NCBI GenBank assembly: GCA_000434935.1
Contig: FR882182.1
Span: 57,255 to 73,313 of the forward strand
DNA length: 16,059 bases
Direction of reading: 5' to 3'
Source: Bacteroides sp. CAG:709
Lineage (GTDB): Bacteria > Bacteroidota > Bacteroidia > Bacteroidales > UBA932
Part shown: piece by piece, positions 7,254-13,114 of the stretch
How the letters are laid out: each line of letters starts with the position of its first letter
Position numbering within the stretch: the stretch's first letter is position 1
Position numbers and translations under genes: made by a program
Notes under the pieces: generated by a model
Databases searched by the model: none
What the model saw: only the letters and a program-made list of their open reading frames with translations
Told to the model about the DNA's origin: nothing

Positions 7254-8069
7254 TTAAAAAAACTTATAAAAATGTTTCACCGGGCCGAATCCATGACCTA
7301 TCTCGTATTCAGCGCCGGCGATAATTGCCTCATTTATATAGTCTTTCGCTGCTGCGGCCGCATCCGGAAGGCTCATACCCTTCGCAAGCATTGACGCGAA
7401 AGCGGACGAAAGCGTACAGCCTGTGCCATGAGTGTTCCTGGTATGGATGCGCGCGGACGGAAGTTCATAAACCTTGCCGTCTTCCACATCGTAGAAGATA
7501 TCCACGAGTTTCTCCTCGGTCAGGTGCCCCGCTTTCAGCAGGACGCTGGCACCGCATTTGTCCGCCAGCCTGCGTGCCGCATCAGGAAGGTCCTTCTGCA
7601 ATGCCAGTTGTTCTCCGCCGAGCAGGATTTCCGCCTCCGGAATGTTCGGCGTGATGACTCTTGCTCTCGGAAGCAGGTCGGAAACCAGTGATGCGATGGC
7701 CTCCTCTTCGATAAGCCTGTGGCCTGACGTCGATACCATGACAGGGTCCAGAACCACATTTTTCACATTGTACTTGTCGAGCATCTTGCGCACGCAGCGC
7801 ACGACTTCCGAAGAATGCAGCATTCCGATTTTCACGGCATCTGCTCCGATGTCGGAAAGCACGGCGTCTATCTGTCCTTCCAGAATATCCACAGGAACGG
7901 CGCTTACCGCATTGACTCCCAATGTGTTCTGAACGGTGACTGCCGTTATTGCCGATGCCGCATAGCACCCGCATGCGGAAATTGTCTTGATGTCCGCCTG
8001 TACTCCTGCGCCTCCTCCAGAGTCGCTTCCGGCGATTGTGAGAACTATGTTATAATGTTTCATTTTCAT
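7254..8069 (-). CDS. thiD: ThiD, HMP/HMP-phosphate kinase
   Basis: ThiD phosphorylates hydroxymethylpyrimidine twice to give HMP pyrophosphate, the partner for ThiE. Ribokinase-fold signatures are clear: TIAGSDSGGGAGVQADIKT (11-29) for substrate and phosphate binding, AVTVQNTLGV (43-52), LDPVMVSTSG (107-116), ITPNIPEAEILL (139-150) and NTHGTGCTLSSAFA (212-225) with the anion hole and catalytic residues. Length 271 is normal. The start overlaps the tenA stop by 20 bases; a second in-frame ATG at 8063 is an alternative that would shorten the overlap to 14 bases. The tenA-thiD pairing fits salvage: TenA yields HMP and ThiD activates it. Confidence 0.96.
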   Translation of the reverse strand: MKMKHYNIVLTIAGSDSGGGAGVQADIKTISACGCYAASAITAVTVQNTLGVNAVSAVPVDILEGQIDAVLSDIGADAVKIGMLHSSEVVRCVRKMLDKYNVKNVVLDPVMVSTSGHRLIEEEAIASLVSDLLPRARVITPNIPEAEILLGGEQLALQKDLPDAARRLADKCGASVLLKAGHLTEEKLVDIFYDVEDGKVYELPSARIHTRNTHGTGCTLSSAFASMLAKGMSLPDAAAAAKDYINEAIIAGAEYEIGHGFGPVKHFYKFF

Positions 8070-8703
8070 CCGTGTATGCCTGGTTCCAGAACATGAGTTC
8101 GTACCTGGTTGATTTTAGAAATGCCGCAGTCATTTCCTTGCGGCGGTCTTCGGTTTCGCTGTCGGCCAGGGAATCCGTCATCTCCACGCTGTGCCGTGCC
8201 CCGTCATCCATCATTTCGGAGGAGTAGCACTCTATCCAGCTGCGGTACGGGTTGTTTTCCAGCTTCGCGATGCTCAGGATATATTTGCCGACCTCGTTGT
8301 AGACCCACATGCAGGGCAGCATTGCCGCCATTGAAAGGGAAAGGTCGCCTCCGGCAATGATTCCCGACGTGTACCCCGTGTAGGCCAATGTTATCGGAAG
8401 TGGCTCTGTATCAGCTGGCTCGTACCCCATTTTGCTCAGTTCTGCATGGAGATCGTGTTCCGCTGCCATGCTGTCTTCTGCGAAACGACGGTAGAGATCG
8501 CCGAGTTCCCCGTCCGGCAACATTGCCGCGAGAGCCTTCATTTCCCTGCCGTAGTTCGCGAGGTACAGTTTGTCCTGGGCGAGATATTTCGCGAATTTCG
8601 CTGGTGAAAGCGTCCCGTCCGCCATCTCCGTTAAAAAAGGATGCCGGCGGATTTCGTCGAGAATCGGGTCAATGCTTTTCCAAGCCTGTTCGCTCCATGT
8701 CAT
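8050..8703 (-). CDS. tenA: TenA, aminopyrimidine aminohydrolase / thiaminase II
   Basis: TenA hydrolyses aminomethyl-HMP from degraded thiamin to HMP, a salvage route. The 217-residue all-helical protein keeps the residues known from B. subtilis TenA: Asp44 and Tyr47 in LAQDKLYLANY, Cys131 in MLPCMWVY (the catalytic cysteine that marks the TenA_C rather than TenA_E class), Tyr135, Tyr160, and Glu202 in YELMFWNQAY. It is therefore predicted active. It follows the methyltransferase by 4 bases and overlaps thiD by 20 bases. In this operon, which lacks thiC, it could be a main supply of the pyrimidine moiety. Confidence 0.95.
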   Translation of the reverse strand: MTWSEQAWKSIDPILDEIRRHPFLTEMADGTLSPAKFAKYLAQDKLYLANYGREMKALAAMLPDGELGDLYRRFAEDSMAAEHDLHAELSKMGYEPADTEPLPITLAYTGYTSGIIAGGDLSLSMAAMLPCMWVYNEVGKYILSIAKLENNPYRSWIECYSSEMMDDGARHSVEMTDSLADSETEDRRKEMTAAFLKSTRYELMFWNQAYTDENETL

Positions 8704-8707
8704 GTTG

Positions 8708-9412
8708 TTACTTCTTATAACCGATGATTGCTACGTAAGAGCCTCTGTCATAGCCGTCTATTGGGTCTTCGACAGCAGTGTATGAGTAATGGGGGTCGAG
8801 CGTCAATGTCTGTTTATATTCCAAGTCGCCGAAGCCGTTGGCAGCCATGATGTCGGATTTCTCTTTCGTGGTGCGCCATGAAGCCTGTTTCACCAGTTCG
8901 ATCGGATATGGATCTTTCGGTTTGCAGCCTTCGAGCAGCGGATGGTCCCATGTGCCGACAGCGAGTGCCAGATTATATATGAGTCCGTAGGCGCTTTCTT
9001 TCGGCACGTCGATTACCACCGCCTTGCCGCCTTTGCGCAATGCCCTGTGTGCTTTCCTGAGGGCGAGGCCGAGGTCCTGCATGTAGCAAGGGCAGCCGTT
9101 GAAGAGCACCGTATCGTAAAGTTCCTCACCGTAATCCGCATCTTCCGCCGTGTTTATTTCCACGTCGAAGCCGCGCTTTCTCGCGATTGCCGCCATGCCT
9201 TCGGCCGGTTCAATGCCGTGTTCAATGCGGATGTCGTATTTGTCTGCGAGCAGTTTTTCGAACAATGCGCTGCCGCATCCGATGGAAAGAATCTTGCCTG
9301 AATCTTTCAGACTGGCAGCCACAAGCCGCAGTTCCGTTTCGAGTACGTTAGTGTTTTCCAGAAACCAAGCATCGTATTCTGATGCATATTGGTCAAATGC
9401 CTGATAACCCAT
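8708..9412 (-). CDS. Class I SAM-dependent methyltransferase, first gene after the TPP riboswitch
   Basis: This 234-residue Rossmann-fold methyltransferase has the motif YASEYDAWF near the start (9-17), motif I ILSIGCGSALFEKLL (41-55), the acidic motif II HGIEPAEGM (about 65-73), a motif IV-like YDTVLFNGCPCY (about 98-109) and a motif VI-like LRKGGKAVVIDVPK (about 124-137). It resembles the UbiE/Methyltransf_11/25 group, whose members methylate small molecules, but the acceptor cannot be read from the sequence. It starts about 77 bases after the riboswitch core with no obvious ribosome site and is followed after 4 bases by tenA, so it is expressed with the thiamin genes and repressed by TPP. 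A role in thiamin salvage or repair is inference from position only. Confidence 0.85.
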   Translation of the reverse strand: MGYQAFDQYASEYDAWFLENTNVLETELRLVAASLKDSGKILSIGCGSALFEKLLADKYDIRIEHGIEPAEGMAAIARKRGFDVEINTAEDADYGEELYDTVLFNGCPCYMQDLGLALRKAHRALRKGGKAVVIDVPKESAYGLIYNLALAVGTWDHPLLEGCKPKDPYPIELVKQASWRTTKEKSDIMAANGFGDLEYKQTLTLDPHYSYTAVEDPIDGYDRGSYVAIIGYKK

Positions 9413-9462
9413 TACTTAGATGTTTTAATTGTTATTGGTCAGACATCATTGGGAGAAGTTTT

Positions 9463-9477
9463 TCCGCGGTCTGCGGA
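9463..9477 (-). other. Small hairpin in thi leader between riboswitch and first gene
   Basis: A 5-bp stem (TCCGC, loop AGACC, GCGGA on the minus strand) lies between the riboswitch and the methyltransferase start. It is followed by AAAAA rather than a U-run, so it is not an intrinsic terminator. It may belong to the expression platform or be incidental. Confidence 0.25.
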
Positions 9478-9488
9478 CAAGATTGTTT

Positions 9489-9571
9489 TCAATCCCTGCG
9501 GCAGCATTACCTGCGTCAGGTTTTGAGGGTGTAATCTCAGCCGTGCTCCAAACGCACAGCACCCCTTTGAT
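9489..9571 (-). promoter_or_regulatory. TPP riboswitch (THI box) controlling the thi operon
   Basis: On the minus strand this region carries the ordered conserved blocks of the TPP aptamer: GGGGTGC (9565-9559), a P3 stem GTGCT/AGCAC, GCTGAGA (9541-9535), ACCCT (9530-9526), ACCTGA (9521-9516), GGTAATGC (9511-9504) and CGCAGGGA (9500-9493). P1 can close by pairing TCAA (9570-9567) with TTGA (9492-9489). It sits in the 5' leader of the operon that starts with the methyltransferase at 9412. No intrinsic terminator is apparent in the following 75 bases, so control may be at translation initiation or by another mechanism. High TPP should lower expression of the unit. Confidence 0.96.
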
Positions 9572-9575
9572 GTTC

Positions 9576-9610
9576 TTGCGACAAATATAGTAAATATATT
9601 GTATCTTTGC
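9576..9610 (+). promoter_or_regulatory. Core promoter of sufC operon, overlapping the thi promoter
   Basis: TATCTTTGC at 9602-9610 matches the Bacteroidota -7 element, with TTG at 9576-9578 placed 23 bases upstream, within the TTG-N17-23-TAnnTTTG range described for Flavobacterium. Transcription would start near 9616, giving a leader of under 20 bases to the sufC ATG at 9633. The same stretch contains the divergent thi -7 element (9582-9589) and thi start region. Confidence 0.6.
9582..9589 (-). promoter_or_regulatory. Core promoter (-7 element) of the thi operon
   Basis: TATATTTG on the minus strand (9589 to 9582) matches the Bacteroidota -7 consensus TAnnTTTG exactly. Initiation about seven bases on would start the RNA near 9575, directly before riboswitch helix P1. 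A near copy TATATTTA lies immediately upstream. No clear TTTG -33 element is seen at 17-23 bases. Confidence 0.6.
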
Positions 9611-9632
9611 ATGATGAAAAAGCGTTAAAATT

Positions 9633-10382
9633 ATGGCAAACGATATATTATTGGAAATCAAGGGGCTGCATGCTTCCGTGGGTGACAAGGAAATTCTGAA
9701 AGGCATCGACCTGGTCATCAGGAAAGGCGAAATCCACGCAGTCATGGGACCTAACGGGGCAGGTAAAAGTACATTGTCCAGTGTGCTGACAGGCAAACCT
9801 TTATACACTGTTACCGAGGGCAGCATCTCATTCATGGGCAAGGACCTGCTGGCAATGTCTCCGGAGGAGCGTTCCTGGGCGGGAATCTTCATGTCATTCC
9901 AGTATCCAATAGAGATTCCGGGAGTGACCATCACGAATTTCATGAAGACCGCCGTCAATGCGAAACGTGCTGCGGAAGGTCTCGAACCAATGAAAGCCGG
10001 TGATTTCCTGAAACTTATGAAAGATAAGATGGCATTCGTGCAGATGCGTCCGGAATTCGCCAAGAGAGAGGTTAATGTGGGCTTCTCCGGCGGCGAGAAG
10101 AAGCGTAACGAGATTTTCCAGATGGCAATGCTGGACCCGACCCTTTCCATTCTGGACGAGACCGACAGCGGCCTGGACGTGGATGCCCTCAGGATTGTGG
10201 CAGAAGGCGTACGCTCCCTGCACACCCCTGAAAAATCAGCCATTGTCATAACTCACTACAAGAGATTGCTTGACTACATTGTCCCGGATATCGTTCATGT
10301 GCTGAAGGACGGCAAGATCGTCACTACCGCGGGACGTGAACTCGTGGACGAAATCGAGGAGAAAGGTTACGATATTTTCTAG
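9633..10382 (+). CDS. sufC: SufC, ABC-type ATPase of the SufBCD complex
   Basis: SufC is the cytosolic ATPase that binds SufB and SufD and drives conformational change during Fe-S assembly. At 249 residues it is full length, with Walker A GPNGAGKST (39-47), Q-loop FQYPIEIPG (89-97), ABC signature FSGGEKKRNE (151-160), Walker B plus the SufC-specific continuation LSILDETDSGLD (171-182) and H-loop His208 in ITHYKR. Family members carry the Glu-Lys-Lys run in the signature, as seen here. It starts a new + strand unit with its own promoter and is followed by sufD 4 to 10 bases after its stop, depending on the sufD start. Confidence 0.97.
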   Translation: MANDILLEIKGLHASVGDKEILKGIDLVIRKGEIHAVMGPNGAGKSTLSSVLTGKPLYTVTEGSISFMGKDLLAMSPEERSWAGIFMSFQYPIEIPGVTITNFMKTAVNAKRAAEGLEPMKAGDFLKLMKDKMAFVQMRPEFAKREVNVGFSGGEKKRNEIFQMAMLDPTLSILDETDSGLDVDALRIVAEGVRSLHTPEKSAIVITHYKRLLDYIVPDIVHVLKDGKIVTTAGRELVDEIEEKGYDIF

Positions 10383-10392
10383 AGGAATGAGT

Positions 10393-11193
10393 ATGGAAGA
10401 TAGCAACAAAGCTCTGGAACTATGCCTTCAGGAATCGGAGATGAGCATCTCCGAGCGTCTGGACCCGTCACCCAAGCATGATGCGGGACACTATGTGGAC
10501 CTTCCTTTGGTGCGGAATGAAAAGACATTGGAAATAGCTGACGGCGAGACCTTTGAGAAAGTGTATGTGCTTGGAGGGGACACGGAGGCATTGTCAGAAC
10601 TTCCTTTCGCGAACGTCATTGTCGGAGCCGGGGCGAAGGTGAACATTGTCGTGGTCATCATGCCCGGAACGAGCATTGACCTGCCTCTGGCGGTCGATAT
10701 CGTAGGCGAGGGCGCTGATGTGAATGTGTCCGGGCTGTATCTTTGCGGCGGGGACGAGAAGGTCGGCATCCGCACGGAGGTGCGTCACAGGGTGCCTTCC
10801 TGCACGTCGAACCAGTTGTTCAATGGTATTGCGGCAGGGCATGCTGTCGTGAAGTTCTACGGAAAAATCGTCGTGGCACCGGATGCGCAGAAGACGGAGG
10901 CATATCAGACGAACCATAACCTGGTCGTGTCGGACGGCGCGAAAGCGGAAGCCAAGCCGCAGCTGGAAATTTATGCGGATGACGTGAAGTGTTCACACGG
11001 CGCTACGGTGGGGCAGCTTAATGAGGATGAGCAGTTCTATATGCGTTCACGCGGTATTCCGGAAGATGAGGCGCAGGTGCTCCAGATGATTTCGTTCATG
11101 GCACCGGTGTTGGCGAACATCACGGAAGAGGCTCAGCGTGAGGAGATTGGATCTGCTGTGGAATCTGCCGTGAGGGCAAGCATGCTCGGTTAA
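10393..11193 (+). CDS. sufD: SufD, compact version lacking the N-terminal helical domain
   Basis: SufD pairs with SufB and SufC in the Fe-S assembly complex. The protein is only 266 residues from ATG 10393, against more than 400 in E. coli. It consists mainly of the parallel beta-helix core and the C-terminal SufC-binding helices. Diagnostic features are QTNHNLVVSDGAKAEAKPQLEI (172-193 region), KCSHGATVGQLNEDE (199-213) with Cys200 and His202, YMRSRGIPEDEA (216-227) and a C-terminal helix ending at RASMLG. Start 10393 is preferred because AGAGGA (10381-10386) stands six bases before it; ATG 10387 is in frame and equally plausible biologically, and a start at 10336 would overlap sufC by 47 bases and is unlikely. 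The frame upstream codes for sufC, so the missing N-terminal domain is not hidden nearby. Confidence 0.92.
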   Translation: MEDSNKALELCLQESEMSISERLDPSPKHDAGHYVDLPLVRNEKTLEIADGETFEKVYVLGGDTEALSELPFANVIVGAGAKVNIVVVIMPGTSIDLPLAVDIVGEGADVNVSGLYLCGGDEKVGIRTEVRHRVPSCTSNQLFNGIAAGHAVVKFYGKIVVAPDAQKTEAYQTNHNLVVSDGAKAEAKPQLEIYADDVKCSHGATVGQLNEDEQFYMRSRGIPEDEAQVLQMISFMAPVLANITEEAQREEIGSAVESAVRASMLG

Positions 11194-11214
11194 AAAATAT
11201 TAAAAATACAGACG

Positions 11215-12186
11215 ATGATAGAATATCCAGGAATATTCTGGAAAGACTACGAACTTGTCGATTCCGGAGATGGCGAGAAATTGGAAAGGTTCGGCAATTA
11301 TTACATGATAAGGCCCGAGCCCAAGGCTCTGTGGGGTAAGACAATGCCGGCGGGCGAATGGGAGCACATGGCGCATACACGTTTCCGCCCTGGTGCCGGT
11401 TTCGCGAAGGCGGGCAAGGAAGACAGCGGTACATGGGAACGTCTGAAACGTACTGATGACCAATGGTATATAAAGTATCATGGAGCGCAGAAGGGGCTTG
11501 ATTTCTCGTTGAGGCTGGGACTTACTTCCTTCAAGCATGTCGGCGTTTTCCCGGAACAGTCATCGAACTGGGAATATATCTATAGGGAAACATCCAAATT
11601 GGTGGAGAATGCCCGGAAGAATCCTTCTGCATCCGGAGTGGCGGCAGACGGAAGGCCGAAGGTGCTGAATCTGTTCGCCTACACCGGCGGGGCATCGCTT
11701 GCAGCAAAGGCTGCCGGGGCGGATGTGACACATCTGGACTCTGTGCGTCAGGTAGTTACATGGGCTCATGGGAACCAGGATGTAAGCAGACTTGATGGAA
11801 TCCGCTGGGTAGTGGAGGATGCTATGAAATTCGCCAAAAGGGAGGCCAAGAGGGGCAATGTGTATCAGGGGATTATCCTTGATCCGCCTGCTTACGGACA
11901 TGGTACAGACGGCGAAAAGTGGAAGCTTGACGAGTGTCTTTTCGAAATGATGAAGACCGTCAATACTATTCTTGCTCCGGAAAACAGCTTCCTGGTATTG
12001 AACCTTTATTCCAATGGCTTTTCGCCGGTGCTCGGCGAGACTGTGGTGCGTGAAGCATTTGGCCTCCAGGAGCCTGGCGCTACGGTTGGACTTGCCGGTT
12101 ATGAGCTGGAATCCGGAGAACTTGCATTGAGGGACCGTTTCGGAAAAGTGCTGCCTCTCAGCATTGTAATAAGACTCAAGCGTTAA
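11215..12186 (+). CDS. Class I SAM methyltransferase, RlmI/RlmK-like (probable rRNA methyltransferase)
   Basis: This 323-residue protein resembles the Methyltrans_SAM (RlmI/RlmK-like) group, most of whose characterised members modify 23S rRNA. An N-terminal region with GNYYMIRPEPKALW (about 27-40) and the typical TSFKHVGVFPEQSSNW (104-119) is followed by the Rossmann core: motif I VLNLFAYTGGASLAA (150-164), motif II VTHLDSV (171-177), and the catalytic-loop motif LDPPAYGHG (222-230). The true substrate base is not known from sequence. It follows sufD by 21 bases and precedes menG by 3 bases, so it lies in the sufCD transcript, though no functional connection with Fe-S assembly is evident. Confidence 0.85.
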   Translation: MIEYPGIFWKDYELVDSGDGEKLERFGNYYMIRPEPKALWGKTMPAGEWEHMAHTRFRPGAGFAKAGKEDSGTWERLKRTDDQWYIKYHGAQKGLDFSLRLGLTSFKHVGVFPEQSSNWEYIYRETSKLVENARKNPSASGVAADGRPKVLNLFAYTGGASLAAKAAGADVTHLDSVRQVVTWAHGNQDVSRLDGIRWVVEDAMKFAKREAKRGNVYQGIILDPPAYGHGTDGEKWKLDECLFEMMKTVNTILAPENSFLVLNLYSNGFSPVLGETVVREAFGLQEPGATVGLAGYELESGELALRDRFGKVLPLSIVIRLKR

Positions 12187-12189
12187 GAT

Positions 12190-13014
12190 ATGCCTAAGAA
12201 AGAAAACATCCAGGACATGTTCGACAGCATTGCTCCCGAATATGACAAGTTGAATCACATCATGTCGCTCGACATTGACAAAACTTGGCGAAAAAGAGCA
12301 TTGAACCAAATCTTCAGGCCGAATGGCTCGGAGAGGGCGATGGCTGCGGCCGGGGATAGCGAAACCGGCGGGCTGCATGTGCTCGACATCGCTTGCGGGA
12401 CGGGCGATTTTTCGATTGCGATAGCGAAGGAGATGCTTCGGAGAGCGGCCGGCAACCGTGATGCGGCTCAGTCTCAGGAGGATACGGATGCCGGAGACTT
12501 TTTGCGTACCGGCGGATATTGGCCGGGGAAAGTCATTGGCGTGGACCTGTCGGCGGGGATGTTGAAAATTATGGGCGAGAAGGTCAAGGCGGCAGAATTG
12601 GAGAAAATGATTTCGTACGAGACCGGCGATTGCGAGAACCTGCGTTTCGAGGACGGGACGTTCGACCGCGTGACCGTGGCGTTCGGCGTGCGGAATTTCG
12701 AGAATAGGGAAAAGGGGCTGAAGGAGATGCTGCGTGTGTTGAGGCCTGGCGGAGAGCTGGTGATTCTGGAACTTTCCGTTCCGTCCAATGCTGTGATGAG
12801 ATGGCTGTATAAACTGTATTTCCTTCATATTCTGCCGGTTATAGGCGGGAAGGTGTCGGGTGACAAGGCTGCATACAAATATCTTCCGGCGTCGGTGCTG
12901 AATTTTCCGGGCAAGAAGGAGTTCATGCAGACGCTCAGGGACTGCGGCTATCGCAATGTCCGTCATAAGTCGTTCACATTCGGTATCTGCCGGATGTACT
13001 GCGGTGAAAAATAA
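12190..13014 (+). CDS. menG: MenG/UbiE, demethylmenaquinone methyltransferase with extra loops
   Basis: MenG methylates demethylmenaquinone in the last step of menaquinone synthesis, at the membrane face. Family motifs are clear: FDSIAPEYDKLNHIMSLDID (11-30), WRKRAL, motif I VLDIACGTGDFSIAI (64-78), VIGVDLSAGMLKIM (115-128), GDCENLRFEDGTFDRVTVAFGVRNF (146-170), EMLRVLRPGGELVILELS (179-196) and Y-K-Y-LPASV with FTFGICRMYCGEK at the end. At 274 residues it is about 25-30 longer than usual. The extra residues are polar, Ala/Asp/Glu-rich stretches at about 42-60 and 81-113, the second set between motif I and motif II. Menaquinone fits an anaerobic respirer of the Bacteroidales. The start is 3 bases after the preceding methyltransferase stop. 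Confidence 0.93.
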   Translation: MPKKENIQDMFDSIAPEYDKLNHIMSLDIDKTWRKRALNQIFRPNGSERAMAAAGDSETGGLHVLDIACGTGDFSIAIAKEMLRRAAGNRDAAQSQEDTDAGDFLRTGGYWPGKVIGVDLSAGMLKIMGEKVKAAELEKMISYETGDCENLRFEDGTFDRVTVAFGVRNFENREKGLKEMLRVLRPGGELVILELSVPSNAVMRWLYKLYFLHILPVIGGKVSGDKAAYKYLPASVLNFPGKKEFMQTLRDCGYRNVRHKSFTFGICRMYCGEK

Positions 13015-13039
13015 CGGTACGGAATTTGCCGGAATTTAC

Positions 13040-13048
13040 TAACTTTGC
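13040..13048 (+). promoter_or_regulatory. -7 element of the pgk promoter
   Basis: TAACTTTGC at 13040-13048 matches the Bacteroidota TAnnTTTG consensus and lies 66 bases before the pgk ATG. A -33 TTTG at the usual spacing is not seen; the nearest, at 13025-13028, is only 11 bases upstream. Own promotion of pgk fits a highly expressed glycolytic gene. Confidence 0.55.
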
Positions 13049-13114
13049 AGGCTGGTGTGATGGTCCTGCGGGAGATTATCAGAAGAAAGTTATAACAAAA
13101 TAATATTATTTAGT

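Noticed and set aside
9423..9455. Possible five-codon leader frame (ATGATG...TAA) in the thi leader on the minus strand
   Set aside because: Too short to distinguish from chance, no ribosome site and no thiamin-related residues.
11560..12966. Long open frame (about 468 codons) on the minus strand across the RlmI-like methyltransferase and menG
   Set aside because: It lies opposite two clearly recognised genes, spans their junction, has no family features and reads as a His/Arg/Ser-rich shadow caused by biased codon third positions.
13020..13037. Direct repeat CGGAATTT, ten bases apart, just before the pgk -7 element
   Set aside because: Two short copies one helical turn apart could be an operator, but eight-base repeats arise by chance at this length and nothing else supports it.
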